A DNA stretch of 64,000 nt from Crateriforma spongiae (GCF_012290005.1 NZ_JAAXMS010000004.1:310001-374000), one strand, 5' to 3'; numbered from the stretch's first letter, positions 1-10,852 are shown. The notes: generated by a model from the sequence alone, not told the origin. A program made the numbers and translations.

Positions 1-777
1 GCTGGATTCACCCGATGCGACCATTGATCCGTCGGGCAAATTGGCCCCTTCGGCAACGACCACCAAAGTGAATTCTTTTCCCAATTGCTTGCGTTCGTCG
101 ATCTTGGCCAGGATGTTGTCGTATTCCCAGGGGATCTCGGGCAACAGGATTACGTCCGCACCACCGGCGATGCCACCATGCAAGGCGATCCAGCCGGTGT
201 GACGTCCCATGACTTCCATGACCAACACGCGTCGGTGGCTGGCCGCCGTCGTATGCAAACGGTCCAACGCATCGGCGCAACACAGCACGGCGCTGTTGAA
301 GCCGAACGTGTACGCGGTGGATGACAAATCGTTGTCGATCGTTTTGGGGACGCCCACGACCGGCAAACCGGCTTCATGAAACTGCAGGGCGGTCGATAAC
401 GATCCATCGCCGCCGACACAGATCAGGCCTTCCAGTTTCAATTCGTCAAACGTGGCACTGACTTTCTTGATCAATTCCGGAGCAATCTCGGCACGGCCGG
501 AAACGCCGACACGGGCGGCAAAGCGACCACGATTGGTGCTGCCCAGAATCGTTCCACCCATGGTCAAGATGCCTTGGGTGTTCTGTGGCGTCAGCTTGCG
601 ATAGCGGATCGGATCGATCAGCCCCTCGAAGCCGTCTTCGAACCCGAAGACTTCATAACCCTGCCAATACGCCGTCTTGGCGACCGCACGTAGTACCGCG
701 TTCAGCCCCGGGCAGTCGCCGCCGGAGGTCAACACGCCGATGCGAGGGCGATGGATACTGACCTGTTCGCTTTGCAT
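1..777 (-). CDS. pfkA: ATP-type 6-phosphofructokinase, 3' end cut by the window edge
   Basis: Catalyses phosphorylation of fructose 6-phosphate in glycolysis, in the cytoplasm. An open frame of 259 codons runs from an ATG at 777 off the left edge with no stop. The PFK nucleotide loop GGDCPG is at residues 19-24, GGDGS at 122-126 and PKTIDND at 144-150. The second glycine of GGDGS (where PPi-dependent enzymes have Asp) suggests ATP as donor, while the Lys of PKTIDND (where the E. coli enzyme has Gly) is the group III/PPi-type residue. This combination is known from ATP-dependent group III enzymes of actinomycete type. The phosphoryl donor is inferred from these residues only. The family assignment is firm. 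Confidence 0.93.
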   Translation of the reverse strand, partial: MQSEQVSIHRPRIGVLTSGGDCPGLNAVLRAVAKTAYWQGYEVFGFEDGFEGLIDPIRYRKLTPQNTQGILTMGGTILGSTNRGRFAARVGVSGRAEIAPELIKKVSATFDELKLEGLICVGGDGSLSTALQFHEAGLPVVGVPKTIDNDLSSTAYTFGFNSAVLCCADALDRLHTTAASHRRVLVMEVMGRHTGWIALHGGIAGGADVILLPEIPWEYDNILAKIDERKQLGKEFTLVVVAEGANLPDGSMVASGESS

Positions 778-1355
778 TTTCAAAAACCTTTACCGATCGA
801 ACGTTTCGGTGTTTCCTGATTCGTGTTGTGAACTGGAATCACGCAATCGTGTCTGCGGTCGTCCACGCACCGGCGCACAGTTTTAACGATTCTGAGGATG
901 TTAAAAGGTGGGCTCGCCCGATTGGGTGTACGCTCGGGCCTGCAGTAGGTGAAGTTGGGCTGCGTAATCGTCAAATCTGACAACATTGCATGGTGGTTGT
1001 GGGGTACCGCAAGTTTTGAATCCATTTGGTGACACCTGTGGCAAAACGTCGCCAAGAATAACTGTGACGGGACGACGATGCCGCATCGGTTTCCCCTGCT
1101 TCCCCACATCCGAGACGCTCGCGACCAACTGCCCTCCCTAACCTGGTCGTGTTCATCATCGCGGTATTGTCGTTTCGTTAATTTCTGCTCGCCTTAAACC
1201 GTGTTCCAACTTCTTTTCCCCCCCTGCTTTGGCACCGGTTTGATTGCCGATACGCGTCCGCCCCGCCTGTACCGGACGCGTGTCGGCATCCGAGCGGCTG
1301 AATGCATGATCAGTTGGCGTCTTTCAAGATGCGATGATTCTGCATTGGGTTGTTG
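778..1355. other. Intergenic region of 578 bp, no convincing gene
   Basis: Several short minus-strand frames exist but none has family resemblance or a good start. It contains the start region of pfkA and a 15-bp hairpin near 1246-1287 listed separately. I see no tRNA or riboswitch here. Confidence 0.5.
1246..1287. repeat. Inverted repeat / hairpin with 15-bp arms
   Basis: GCCGATACGCGTCCG at 1246-1260 is the reverse complement of 1273-1287 except for one T/G position, with a 12-nt loop. No T-run follows on either strand, so it is not a typical intrinsic terminator. It could be an operator, an RNA structure or a short repeat element between pfkA and the hydrolase gene. Confidence 0.5.
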
Positions 1356-2240
1356 TTAGCGATGACGCGACGATTGACGTGTGCTTTGGATCCAAAGGGC
1401 GATCCGGTGCAACAAGTTGTCATCGACGGGGTCGTTGTGGTCCCAATCTTTGATTTCGATGAAGTGCCGCCGCGTGGTGGTCAATTCTGATTCCAAGTTG
1501 CGAGCGTGTTTGATCGGAACGATGCCGTCGTTGTCACCGTGAAGCTGTAGGATCGGGCCGTCAAAGTCCTTCAGACGTTCCACCGAATCAAAGCGTGTTT
1601 TCATCAGCCAACGGACCGGCAAAAACGGATACATGCCGGCAGCAACATCGACCAAGCGATCGAACGATCGTTCCAGAATGACGCCGGCGACCGGGCGATG
1701 CTGGGCCACCGCCGCGGCGCAACCGCCGCCGAGTGACGATCCATAAACGATGATGTCATCGGGCGCGATGTTGAATTCGTCGCACATCGCATCGACCGCG
1801 GCCAGCGAATCATCGACCAGCTTTCGTTCACTGGGCCGATGACCGTCTTCGTTGTAGCCGCGATACTCGGCGGCCAATACGGTGCAAGAGGTTGCGTCGG
1901 ACAGCCGCTGGATGAATCCCCGATTCCAAATGGCTTTGTTGCCGTTGCCATGAAAATAGATGATGTATCCACCGCCGTCGTGACGGACTAACTGGCCGGT
2001 GATTGTCACGTCGTCGGTCGATGGATAATCAAACGGCGTGGCGGTGCTGGGCGATGACTGCCAGTCTTTCAGATCGTTGGGCTTACTGGCACCAGGAAAA
2101 ACAAGATAAGATTCCAGCATTAACATCGCGGTCAGGACAACAACATAGGAAACAAGGACCACGGCGGTGATGCGTCGCCAAACCGGACGACGCTTCGGAC
2201 GCACTGATGATTCAGCCGTGTTGGTTTCAGGGACCGACAT
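1356..2240 (-). CDS. Membrane-anchored alpha/beta hydrolase
   Basis: A 294-aa protein with an Arg-rich cytoplasmic N-terminus and one hydrophobic segment at about residues 24-45, then an alpha/beta-hydrolase domain. The nucleophile elbow GSSLGG is at 167-172 (Ser169), the likely acid is in HGDND near 235-238, and the likely catalytic His is in DWDHND near 268. An HGNGNK oxyanion-type strand lies near 97-102. This is the layout of Bem46/ABHD13-like hydrolases, exposed on the outer face of the cytoplasmic membrane. The substrate is unknown. It is transcribed away from the next gene, with which it shares a short divergent region. Confidence 0.85.
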   Translation of the reverse strand: MSVPETNTAESSVRPKRRPVWRRITAVVLVSYVVVLTAMLMLESYLVFPGASKPNDLKDWQSSPSTATPFDYPSTDDVTITGQLVRHDGGGYIIYFHGNGNKAIWNRGFIQRLSDATSCTVLAAEYRGYNEDGHRPSERKLVDDSLAAVDAMCDEFNIAPDDIIVYGSSLGGGCAAAVAQHRPVAGVILERSFDRLVDVAAGMYPFLPVRWLMKTRFDSVERLKDFDGPILQLHGDNDGIVPIKHARNLESELTTTRRHFIEIKDWDHNDPVDDNLLHRIALWIQSTRQSSRHR

Positions 2241-2370
2241 GCCGGCATCGTCCTTGGTTGGCGGAATGAATCAGTGTTCGATCGACGCGTTGCGGCGGTT
2301 TTGGGTGACCCATCCGGTCGTCCGAAACTCACGCCCCGTGGGCGCCCGCGTGGGTGGTGCCGGAATAAGG

Positions 2371-2868
2371 ATGAACAGAGTAACAACTGATCCGATTGCC
2401 GACGAGTCGCTGATCCGTCGCTGGCGTGCCGGGCGAATCGTGATGCGCTGTGGACGACTGGAACACATCGCCCGTCGAAACGGTTGGATCCCTGTATCGG
2501 TTGCCCAAGTTTGGTGGCAGGCCAAATTCGCGCGGCCGGATGGCGACGTTTGTCACCTGGACTTTCATTCCCCACGCGGCATGTCGGGCGTGTTGACGCT
2601 GGACTATGTGTTGTCCGGACGTGGGGCGAAGTTGTCGACCGTGCTGGGGGCAGGCCACGTTTTGAACTGGGTCGCACGTTCACGTGGTGCGATGGTGATC
2701 GTCGCCCACGTTTCCAATGCCTCGATCACCGCACCGGTGCTCCGGCGTTTGGGCTGGGAACCGCAGGGTGATGGTCCGTCGACGTCACAATGGATCCGCC
2801 GTTTTTATGACGGCTATCCGCCGATACCGATGGATCGGTATTTAAACTCCGGGGCCGGCAAGTCTTAG
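2371..2868 (+). CDS. Conserved hypothetical protein, 165 aa
   Basis: No family recognised. The frame stays open upstream into the divergent hydrolase gene, so I chose the ATG at 2371, the first in-frame ATG clear of that gene. The protein is soluble-looking, rich in Arg and Trp, with no signal peptide or membrane segment. A core of alternating strands (CHLDFH, GVLTLDYV, MVIVAHVSN) followed by LRRLGWEPQ hints at an acetyltransferase-like (GNAT) or similar alpha/beta fold, because the latter resembles the GNAT LGFE/LGW strand. That is only a suggestion. It ends 31 bp from the convergent acs stop. Confidence 0.6.
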   Translation: MNRVTTDPIADESLIRRWRAGRIVMRCGRLEHIARRNGWIPVSVAQVWWQAKFARPDGDVCHLDFHSPRGMSGVLTLDYVLSGRGAKLSTVLGAGHVLNWVARSRGAMVIVAHVSNASITAPVLRRLGWEPQGDGPSTSQWIRRFYDGYPPIPMDRYLNSGAGKS

Positions 2869-2899
2869 TGCCGCCGGACCGAAAGGCTCACGCGGCGAA

Positions 2900-4861
2900 T
2901 TAGTCTTCTTCACGAAGCTTGGCCAGTGCCGACAGGTCTTCCAGCGTGCTGGTGTCGCCGACGACTTCCCGGCCCGATGCGACGTCACGTAACAAGCGTC
3001 GCATGATTTTCCCGCTGCGGGTCTTGGGCAGCGTCGCGGTGAACCGGATGTCATCGGGCTGGGCCAGAGCACCAATTTGTTTGCGAACGTGTTGGCGAAG
3101 TTCGTTGCGCAATTCTTCGTTCGGTTCGACATCGGCGACGGTGACAAAGGCGGCGATTGCCTGGCCTTTCAAGTCGTCGGGACGTCCGACCACGGCGGCT
3201 TCGCAAACCGCGTCGTGGCTGACCAATGCACTTTCGACTTCGATCGTGCTAAGCCGGTGACCGGAAACGTTGATCACGTCGTCGATGCGGCCCATGATCC
3301 AGTAATAACCGTCGCCGTCTTTGCGTGCGTTGTCGCCGGTCAGGTATTTTCCGGGGACCGCCGACCAGTACTGGTCGACAAAGCGATCTTCGTCACCCCA
3401 GATGCCGCGAAGCATGCCCGGCCAAGGCTGGCCCATCAACAGCATGCCGCCGTGTTCGGCGTCGACATCATTGCCGGCTTCATCGACGATGACCGGAACG
3501 ACACCGGGCAGGGGGCGGGTGCATGATCCCGGCTTGGTGGCGGTGATTCCGGGCAACGGACTCATCATGATGCCGCCGGTCTCCGTCTGCCACCACGTGT
3601 CGACGATCGGACATTTTTCGTTGCCGATCTTGCGGTGGTACCACATCCAGGCTTCGGGGTTGATGCCTTCGCCGACGCTGCCCAACAAACGCAGCGACGA
3701 CAGGTCGTGTTTGTCGACGTGTTGATCGCCCCATTTGATGAAGGCACGAATGGCGGTCGGCGCGGTGTAAAGAATTGTGACTTGGTACTTTTCGACCAGT
3801 TCCCAAAATCGATCTTCGGCCGGATAGTTCGGCGCACCTTCGTACATCAAGCACGTCGCGCCGGCGGCCAACGGACCGTACACGATATAGCTGTGTCCGG
3901 TGATCCAGCCACAATCGGCGGTGCACCAATAGATGTCATCATCGTGATGGTCGAACACCCACTGGAACGTTCGCTTGGCCCACAAGTTGTAACCGGCGGT
4001 GGTGTGCCGAATGCCTTTCGGTTTCCCGGTGCTGCCGGACGTGTAAAGGATGAACAGGGTGGTTTCGCTATCCAGAGGTTCGGCGGGCAAATCGTCGGAC
4101 TGGCCGTCGACGATATCGTGCCACCAAACGTCGCGGCCCTCGGTCATCGGAACGTCGTCTTGGCCGGTGCGACGCAGCACCAAACACTTTTGAACGGTCG
4201 GTGATTTGGCGAGCGCTTCGTCGACGGTTTTCTTCAGCTCCAAAACCTTGCCGCGGCGATGCAGGCCGTCGGAGGTCACCATCAACTTGGCACTGGCGTC
4301 GTTGTTACGATCGGCGATCGATTCGGCGCTGAAGCCGGCAAAGATCACACTGTGGATGGCACCGATTCGTGCACAGGCCAGCATCGTGATCGCCAATTCC
4401 GGCGTCATGGGCATGTAGATGCTGACGACGTCGCCCTGTTGGACACCAAGTTCCTTCAGCGCCGCGGCCGCCTTACAAACCTCGGACAACAACTGGCGAT
4501 AGGTCAACGTGCGGGTGTCGCCCGGTTCGCCTTCCCAGATGATCGCCGTGCGATCGCCACGACCCGCGGCAACGTGCGCGTCCAAGCAGTTATAGCTGGC
4601 GTTGGTCTTGCCGCCGACGAACCACTTCGCGTGAGGCGCGTCCCACTGCAACACGTCGCCAAACGGTTCGAACCAGTGCAGATGTTCGTTGGCTTCTTCA
4701 CGCCAAAAGGCTTCCGGATCATCCTTGGCCCGCTGGTACATGTCCTGGTACTGCTGTTCACTGCGGATGATCGCGTCAGCGGTGAATTCCGCGGGCGGTG
4801 GGAACAGGCGGTCTTCGATCAGGACGTGGTCGATGCTGGCGTTGGCGGCAGGATCTGTCAT
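2900..4861 (-). CDS. acs: Acetyl-coenzyme A synthetase
   Basis: Activates acetate to acetyl-CoA through acetyl-AMP. Its 653 aa is the usual family length. It has the AMP-binding P-loop [10 protein letters not shown] near residue 275, the [10 protein letters not shown] signature of acetate-specific enzymes, [20 protein letters not shown], and the C-terminal PKTRSGK motif. The Lys of that motif, near 618, is the conserved site of regulatory acetylation in Acs. It stands alone on the minus strand, 154 bp from the next gene upstream. No acetyltransferase gene is nearby. Confidence 0.97.
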   Translation of the reverse strand: MTDPAANASIDHVLIEDRLFPPPAEFTADAIIRSEQQYQDMYQRAKDDPEAFWREEANEHLHWFEPFGDVLQWDAPHAKWFVGGKTNASYNCLDAHVAAGRGDRTAIIWEGEPGDTRTLTYRQLLSEVCKAAAALKELGVQQGDVVSIYMPMTPELAITMLACARIGAIHSVIFAGFSAESIADRNNDASAKLMVTSDGLHRRGKVLELKKTVDEALAKSPTVQKCLVLRRTGQDDVPMTEGRDVWWHDIVDGQSDDLPAEPLDSETTLFILYTSGSTGKPKGIRHTTAGYNLWAKRTFQWVFDHHDDDIYWCTADCGWITGHSYIVYGPLAAGATCLMYEGAPNYPAEDRFWELVEKYQVTILYTAPTAIRAFIKWGDQHVDKHDLSSLRLLGSVGEGINPEAWMWYHRKIGNEKCPIVDTWWQTETGGIMMSPLPGITATKPGSCTRPLPGVVPVIVDEAGNDVDAEHGGMLLMGQPWPGMLRGIWGDEDRFVDQYWSAVPGKYLTGDNARKDGDGYYWIMGRIDDVINVSGHRLSTIEVESALVSHDAVCEAAVVGRPDDLKGQAIAAFVTVADVEPNEELRNELRQHVRKQIGALAQPDDIRFTATLPKTRSGKIMRRLLRDVASGREVVGDTSTLEDLSALAKLREED

Positions 4862-5015
4862 GGGCTATGTGGCGACCGATAGGCGGGAAACAATGCGGGA
4901 TGAATTGCCGCAGTTTACCGCGCGCCGTTGCCCGTGCGTAGCCAGCAGTCTCGGTTCGCCGCCCGGCGGTGATTCCAAGGAACCGCCAATGTTTCGCGAC
5001 AATGCGACAACCCGT

Positions 5016-7316
5016 TCAGGATGCCGGCACCAGCGCCGCGGTGGGGTCGGCCAAGTCGTTGCTGCCCAACACGCGATCGGCCGCCTGTTCGTCGACGGCG
5101 GGTCGCAGCATGTTCAGGTACAGCAAACAAGAAATCGCAATCGCCATGCTGGTGACCAACCACAGCGGATGGTATTCCGGGCCCGCCGGTGTCGAACGCA
5201 GCAGCAAATTGGTTGCCGGGTTGTCCAGTTGAACCAGACGCTCCAAGGAAACCGACATCGCGTTGTTGGTAAAGTGAATCAGGATGCCGGGCAACACACT
5301 GCCGGTTCTTAATGCGACCCAACCCAGCAGCAAGCCCATGCAGGTCGCGGCGATGGATTGTTGCAGCACGCCGTGGGACACACCAAACATGATGGCCGAC
5401 ACCACGACGGCGCGGACGCGTCCGTTACCGCGCAGGAGTCCGCCAAAGATAAAGCCGCGGAACGCCAGTTCTTCACAGATCGCCGGGACCAACGCCATCA
5501 GAAACACGATGGTCAACCAAGGTGCGGAACTGATCTGATCGGTGAACGGTTTCATCGCCGCTGCGGCTTGTTCGCTGATCGGGTACATCTGACTGATCCA
5601 CTGGGCCAAAAAGACGTACGTCGGGTGCAACGTCAAACCGATCAACACCGCCATCGGCAGCGCCGTCCAGTGTGGCATCCGTAATCGCAAACTGGTCCGC
5701 AACGACGTCGTCATCATCGTTGCCATCAGCAGCGTGGGAGCCAAGATCATGCCGATCTGTGGCATCAGAATCAGTTGTGCGATGCCGCCGAAGTGTTGTG
5801 GCATTTCGGTAACGGCCAGCTTGCCGAAGAACAAAGCGACCAGGATGATCGCGCCGCAAGCAAACGCCTGCGATACCGTCGCGGCGGTTTGTCGGTCACG
5901 CCACAGGTGGCGAACCCACATGCCCAGTTCCCACTGATCGCCGTCACCAAACAAGACCGATTCGCTTTCGAATTGTCGTCGTGCCCAACGGGTGGCCATC
6001 AACAAACATCCGCCGGTGACCGTGGCCACGATCGGCAGGTGTGCCAACGCTAGGTAATACTGGCCTTCGACCAACGCACGGACCAACAAGAACATGCCCG
6101 TCACCGGAATCACGCTGGTTCCCGGTGAAAGCGTTGTGCCGGGCAACATCGGCAACAAGACCAATGGCAACGTGACCATCATCAACGGCATCAGGTAATA
6201 CTGGCCTTCTTTGCTGCTGCGTGCCATCGCGGCAACGGCCAACGCCAGAGCGCTGAATAACGCGGACAGCGGCACCAAGGCGACCAACAGCCACATCATC
6301 GGTCCCAGTGGCGGCGCACCCATGTTGGAAACGCCGTCCGGGCCGACACCGATTTGTTTAAAGACGAAGGAACTGGTGACCAGCATGCTGCCGGCGTTCA
6401 GGATCGCGGTCATCATGCTGAACGTCATGACCGCGCCCAGTTTGCCCCAGACGATTTCGCTGCGCAGCGCGGGGCTGCAAAGCAGGGTTTCCAGGGTACC
6501 GCGTTCCTTTTCACCGGCGACCAAATCGATCGCCGGATAAAACGCGCCGGTCATCGCCCAGACCAGCATCACAAACGGCAACAGCTTGCTCCAGAACGCT
6601 GCCTCGCGTGTCTGTTCCGGCGCGATGTCGACACTGTTGACTTGGAAGGGTTCCAGTTGCTGAAGATCGATTCCCGAGGATTCCAATCGATCACGGACCC
6701 AATCGCCACGCCAACGATTCAAGATCCCGATGACGCGATCCTTGGCCACCATGGATTGATCCGAGCCGACGTTGTACATCAGCTTCAGTGCGTCGGCGTC
6801 GCTTGCCTCGTTCGCGTCGCCGTCGGTGCTTTTCGCGAAGCCGGGCGGGAATTGCAGGACGACATCGAATCGTCCGCTGCGGACCAAGTTGGTGGTCAAC
6901 GCGTCCAGTCGGCGGGCCTGTTTTTCCGGCGTTTCGGTGCCTTCAAAATATTCGTGTCCGGGGGCCAAAGCCATCTCGTCCCACAAGTAGGACGACATTT
7001 CCATCTTGGCCGATTCATCGATCAAGTTTTCGGCAAACGCGTCTTCGCCGCTTAATAGCGGTGGCAACCCGTCCAGGTGATCACGACCAATCACACAAAC
7101 CGTGGTCGGATGCTGTCGTGTGAACTGGGCGATTTGCAACAGCAGCATGCCGACCAGTGGGTACAGCAAGATCGGCAGCACTGCGATGGTGAACAACGTT
7201 CGTCGATCGCGAAGTTGGTCACGCATCTCTCGCGCATAGATCAACGCAATCGCGCCGATGCGTGGGCTGTCCGCCATCATGGCCAGACGTCGTTTGATCG
7301 CGGCGGCCGTCTTCAT
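5016..7316 (-). CDS. ABC-2 (NatB-type) permease fused to a CPBP intramembrane protease
   Basis: A 766-aa polytopic membrane protein. Residues 1 to about 440 form an ABC-2/NatB-type permease: an N-terminal anchor after [16 protein letters not shown], a large extracytoplasmic domain, then membrane segments around the [13 protein letters not shown] motif. After a linker, the C-terminal third is a CPBP (CAAX-protease/bacteriocin-processing) domain with EELAFRG (EExxxR) and HFTNNAMS (HxxxN), the zinc-ligand motifs of these glutamic proteases. The ATG at 7314-7316 overlaps the stop of the upstream ATPase gene by 4 bp (ATGA), so the two are translationally coupled and likely form one exporter. The exported substrate is unknown. 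Confidence 0.9.
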   Translation of the reverse strand: MKTAAAIKRRLAMMADSPRIGAIALIYAREMRDQLRDRRTLFTIAVLPILLYPLVGMLLLQIAQFTRQHPTTVCVIGRDHLDGLPPLLSGEDAFAENLIDESAKMEMSSYLWDEMALAPGHEYFEGTETPEKQARRLDALTTNLVRSGRFDVVLQFPPGFAKSTDGDANEASDADALKLMYNVGSDQSMVAKDRVIGILNRWRGDWVRDRLESSGIDLQQLEPFQVNSVDIAPEQTREAAFWSKLLPFVMLVWAMTGAFYPAIDLVAGEKERGTLETLLCSPALRSEIVWGKLGAVMTFSMMTAILNAGSMLVTSSFVFKQIGVGPDGVSNMGAPPLGPMMWLLVALVPLSALFSALALAVAAMARSSKEGQYYLMPLMMVTLPLVLLPMLPGTTLSPGTSVIPVTGMFLLVRALVEGQYYLALAHLPIVATVTGGCLLMATRWARRQFESESVLFGDGDQWELGMWVRHLWRDRQTAATVSQAFACGAIILVALFFGKLAVTEMPQHFGGIAQLILMPQIGMILAPTLLMATMMTTSLRTSLRLRMPHWTALPMAVLIGLTLHPTYVFLAQWISQMYPISEQAAAAMKPFTDQISSAPWLTIVFLMALVPAICEELAFRGFIFGGLLRGNGRVRAVVVSAIMFGVSHGVLQQSIAATCMGLLLGWVALRTGSVLPGILIHFTNNAMSVSLERLVQLDNPATNLLLRSTPAGPEYHPLWLVTSMAIAISCLLYLNMLRPAVDEQAADRVLGSNDLADPTAALVPAS

Positions 7317-8086
7317 GATGCGATTCCTTCGGCCAGTTCGGCATCCGAGTTTTCGTGGCGACTGAGCAGGCCAAAGAACAATTCTTCGAAGTCATCCTCG
7401 CGATGACGTTGGGTCAATTCGGCCAATGATCCGCTGTCCAGGATTCGCCCGCGGTGCATGATGGCGATGCGATCACACAGACGTTCGACTTCGCTCATGA
7501 TGTGCGTCGAAAAGATCAAGCATTTGCCCGCATCCCGCAGCGAACGAATGACGGACAGCAAGTTCCGTGCGACCAGCACGTCCAAACCCAGCGTTGCTTC
7601 GTCAAAGACCAATACGGGCGGGTCGTGAATCATGGCCCGAGCGATCGAAACCTTTTGACGCATGCCCGTGGACATTTTGCTGCCCGGGACGTTGCGGAAA
7701 TCGTTCATCCGCAAACGATCAAACAGATTTTCCATCCGGTGCAACAGTTGGTCATTGGCCATGCCGTGTAAACGGCCAAAGTATTCGACCAATTCCCACG
7801 CCGTCATCCGTTCATAGATGGCCGTGTTGTTGCTGACGAATCCGATGCGACGACGGACTTCTGCCGCGTCGCTTTCGACATTGAACCCGTCGACCGTGGC
7901 GATTCCGGAGGTGGGCGACAGAACCGTGCTTAGGATTCGCAGAACCGTCGTCTTGCCGGCACCGTTGGGGCCCAACAGACCAAAGATTTCGCCGGGGCGG
8001 ACGGTGAAGCTGATCCGATCGACCGCGACAAATCTGCCGCGATGCAAATCTTCGTAGGTCTTGGTCAGGTGCTGGACTTGGATCAC
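7313..8086 (-). CDS. ABC transporter ATP-binding protein (NatA-like)
   Basis: 257 aa. Walker [10 protein letters not shown] lies near residues 39-47, the Q-loop follows, the signature helix is MSTGMRQK, and Walker B is [12 protein letters not shown], with Ala where most NatA-like proteins have Pro. The H-loop is in [10 protein letters not shown]. This subfamily energises ABC-2 exporters. It is coupled by a 4-bp overlap to the permease-protease fusion downstream, its obvious partner. A 196-bp non-coding stretch separates it from hom. Confidence 0.93.
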   Translation of the reverse strand: MIQVQHLTKTYEDLHRGRFVAVDRISFTVRPGEIFGLLGPNGAGKTTVLRILSTVLSPTSGIATVDGFNVESDAAEVRRRIGFVSNNTAIYERMTAWELVEYFGRLHGMANDQLLHRMENLFDRLRMNDFRNVPGSKMSTGMRQKVSIARAMIHDPPVLVFDEATLGLDVLVARNLLSVIRSLRDAGKCLIFSTHIMSEVERLCDRIAIMHRGRILDSGSLAELTQRHREDDFEELFFGLLSRHENSDAELAEGIAS

Positions 8087-8282
8087 TGCTGCTTCGCCGG
8101 GTCAGGTGGTTCCGGTTGCAACGATTGTGCACCGCCATTGCACAGGGACCCATGTCAGAATGGACCCTGTCGCAGGGGTGCACGATCGGCAACTTTACTT
8201 GAACCTAGCCCTCAAATTGCCGGCGCGACGACCGATCGCAAAATTCTGTCGCGGCTCCGCAGCAATTCGGCCGCAATATTCG

Positions 8283-9599
8283 TCACGCTTTGACGCGCAG
8301 CCGCACGACCGGACCCTGGACGATCGACAAGCCTTCGATCTGCTCGGTCGCACGCCGGGCGGCACCTTCGCCGGCTTCGTGTGTCATGATTACCAGCGGC
8401 ACCGGGTCGGTTTGTTGCTGACCGGCTTGGTCAGGCTGATTTTCGTGCTGGATCACCGAGCTGATTGAAATCTTGTGCTGGGCCAAAACGTCGGCAATCT
8501 TTGCCAACGCGCCGGGGTGGTTCCCCACGCTGAGACGCAAGTAATAACGGCCGGCCAGGCGGTCGGTGTCACGTTGCTTGGTGCGGGCCGGGTGATCGGA
8601 CGTGAAATAGGCCAGCGTTTGGAACGTGATTTTGGTTCGGCCCACGGCGGTATCGATCAAGTCCGCGACGACGGCCGAAGCAGTGGGCATCTGGCCGGCC
8701 CCCAAGCCGTGATAGAAAACCGGGCCGACGGCATCGCCGACGACGCGGATCGCATTGAACGCATCACGGACCTCGGCCAACGGTGTCCCCAAAGGAACCA
8801 GCGTCGGTGCGACGGACAGTTCCAGTCCGTCATCGGCCTGATGCGCGGTGGCGACCAGCTTGATTCGATAGCCCAGTTCGCTGGAATACCGCAGATCCGC
8901 TGGATCCAAGCCGTCGATACCGGTGCGGGGAATGTCCGACCAGTGGATCGTCGCGCCGAACGCCAAGTGGGCCAAGATCGCCAGTTTTTGTGCGGCATCG
9001 GTTCCGTCGACGTCCATCGTCGGATCAGCCTCGGCGTAACCCAGTTCTTGGGCTTTGCGAACAACGTCGTCATAGGCCGAACCGTAGCGGTCCATTTGGC
9101 TGACAATGAAATTGCTGGTGCCGTTCAAGATGCCTTCCAGCGTTGTGATCTGGTTGGCCGACAAGCACTGGCTGATGTTGGCGACGATCGGGATGCCGCC
9201 GGCAACGGCGGCTTCGAAAGCAATGCTGCGGCCCAGTTCGCGTGCTTTGGAAAACAGTTCCGGACCGTGTTCGGCCAACAGGGCTTTGTTCGCCGTCACA
9301 ATGTCCTTGCCCGCTTCCATCAATTGCAGCATGATCGTCCGGGCCGGTTCCAGACCACCGATCAATTGGGCAACGACGGTGATGTCGGGATCGTCCAGCA
9401 CGTCGGCCAAATTGTCGGTGGCCACGCCGTCGGGCAATTCGACATCACGCGGCTTGTTCAGGTCGCGGACGACGGCTTTTTTCAGCCACATCGTGCGGCC
9501 CGCGTGTCGCGCGGTACGATCCCCGTGATCCAACAACAGTTTGGCGACGCCGGAACCAACGGTCCCCAAACCCACAATGGCAACGTTTGTCTTATTCAT
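8283..9599 (-). CDS. hom: Homoserine dehydrogenase
   Basis: Reduces aspartate semialdehyde to homoserine in the threonine/methionine branch. 438 aa from the ATG at 9599, which places the NAD(P)-binding GLGTVGSGVAKLL right at the N-terminus. The frame is open 35 codons further upstream, but that part has no family similarity. The substrate-binding region has GTSNFI and AEADPTMDVDGTDAAQKL, and a C-terminal ACT domain (LRLSVGNHPGALAKIADVL) suggests feedback by threonine. It is divergent from surE with about 100 bp between starts. Confidence 0.96.
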   Translation of the reverse strand: MNKTNVAIVGLGTVGSGVAKLLLDHGDRTARHAGRTMWLKKAVVRDLNKPRDVELPDGVATDNLADVLDDPDITVVAQLIGGLEPARTIMLQLMEAGKDIVTANKALLAEHGPELFSKARELGRSIAFEAAVAGGIPIVANISQCLSANQITTLEGILNGTSNFIVSQMDRYGSAYDDVVRKAQELGYAEADPTMDVDGTDAAQKLAILAHLAFGATIHWSDIPRTGIDGLDPADLRYSSELGYRIKLVATAHQADDGLELSVAPTLVPLGTPLAEVRDAFNAIRVVGDAVGPVFYHGLGAGQMPTASAVVADLIDTAVGRTKITFQTLAYFTSDHPARTKQRDTDRLAGRYYLRLSVGNHPGALAKIADVLAQHKISISSVIQHENQPDQAGQQQTDPVPLVIMTHEAGEGAARRATEQIEGLSIVQGPVVRLRVKA

Positions 9600-9698
9600 G
9601 ACGCGAATCCTAATTGGATCGCGGCCGACTCGGGAGACGGGGTCGCGCCGCTGTTTGGTCTCCCACGCCGGTTTCGTCAACTTTTCACACCCAGCATC

Positions 9699-10493
9699 GT
9701 GCAAACATCTAACGAAACGAACGAATCCCAGTTCAGGATTCTGTTGACCAATGATGACGGAATCGACGCACCCGGCATCGCGGCGATGGAAAAGTCGGTC
9801 CGTGGCGTGCTGGACAGTGGCGTCGTCGCCGACCTATTGAATCAGTTTGCGATGCGTCCCCAAATCATCGTCGCCGCCCCCGACCAATGCCGCAGCGAAT
9901 GTGGCCATGGCGTGACGACCGGCCGGGTCTTGGAAGCCAACAAAATTAAGGATGACAGATACAGCATCGACGGCACGCCGGTGGACTGTGTCCGAGCCTT
10001 TGCAATCAGCCACCAGGTCGACGCGGTGCTGTCCGGCGTCAACGCGGGAGCAAACTTGGGGGTCGATTTGTTGGTCAGCGGGACCTTTGCCGCCGCTCGT
10101 GAAGCGTCCAGCCACGGGATCGCTTCGCTGGCCGCGTCGCAATACCGGCATCCGGGGATTGAACGTCGCTGGGACCACGTTCCGGTGTGGATGCGTACGG
10201 TGCTGGAAGATTTTTTGACGCTGGTCATCCAGAACCGGCAAATTTCCGATCGCCCACAGCGGGTCCCGCTGTGGAACGTGAATATGCCGGCATTGCCTCC
10301 GGAATCGGAAGTACCACCGCGCGTTCTGTGCGACGTCGACCGTTTACCGCATGCCAGAACGGTGCGTCACGAAGACGGGCGGATCCATTTCGATCTGAAT
10401 TTCCAGAATCGACCGCGAGAGAAGGGTCGCGATGTGGACCAGTGCTTCGCCGGGAACATCACGATCAGCCAGCTTGGCTTTACCGTTTGCTGA
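9699..10493 (+). CDS. surE: 5'/3'-nucleotidase SurE
   Basis: A metal-dependent nucleoside monophosphatase of stationary-phase survival. The N-terminal ILLTNDDGIDAPG carries the Asp-Asp metal ligands. AAPDQCRSECGHGVT corresponds to the Ser/Asn region, YSIDGTPVDCVR to the substrate loop, and LSGVNAGANLG to the conserved Asn loop. The frame continues far upstream only as antisense of hom. The GTG at 9699 puts the first conserved strand about 14 residues in and gives 264 aa, normal for SurE. No strong ribosome binding site is visible, so the start could shift by a few codons. Confidence 0.93.
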   Translation: MQTSNETNESQFRILLTNDDGIDAPGIAAMEKSVRGVLDSGVVADLLNQFAMRPQIIVAAPDQCRSECGHGVTTGRVLEANKIKDDRYSIDGTPVDCVRAFAISHQVDAVLSGVNAGANLGVDLLVSGTFAAAREASSHGIASLAASQYRHPGIERRWDHVPVWMRTVLEDFLTLVIQNRQISDRPQRVPLWNVNMPALPPESEVPPRVLCDVDRLPHARTVRHEDGRIHFDLNFQNRPREKGRDVDQCFAGNITISQLGFTVC

Positions 10494-10852
10494 TGCGACC
10501 GATCACTGCGGACAGCGGAACGGATTTGCGACCAGCGATCCGGGCGGGTGCGGCGACTGGATCCGAGGTCATTCCGTCGGACCAAGTGCACGATCGGACT
10601 GTGCTAACGAATGGCCGCAGAATAGCCGTAAATCTTCGGAAGCAGACTCTGCCGAAATCACGCGACAAACGGCGGGGACGCGTTTGAACGATCCGAGTTC
10701 GGACGATCCGAAAAATTCGGACTCGTCAGGGCTGCTGTGCCGATTGGACCGTGACAGGTGGTTTAAAAAGAGTCATCTGTGACGCTCGGCCAACAGCCGG
10801 GCAGACAATCGTCCACCCGGTCTGTGGTCGTTTGCGGCATCGCGATCGGCGT
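10494..10852. other. Intergenic region between surE and csrA, 359 bp
   Basis: Convergent gene ends. Short frames on both strands overlap each other and look like shadows. It contains a loose CCGA/TCGG-rich dyad (CCGAAAAATTCGG near 10708-10720) that could help terminate transcription, but it lacks a T-run. Nothing else seen. Confidence 0.4.

Noticed and set aside
8475-9698. Long plus-strand frame preceding SurE
   Set aside because: It is the antisense of homoserine dehydrogenase. SurE similarity begins only after 9699.
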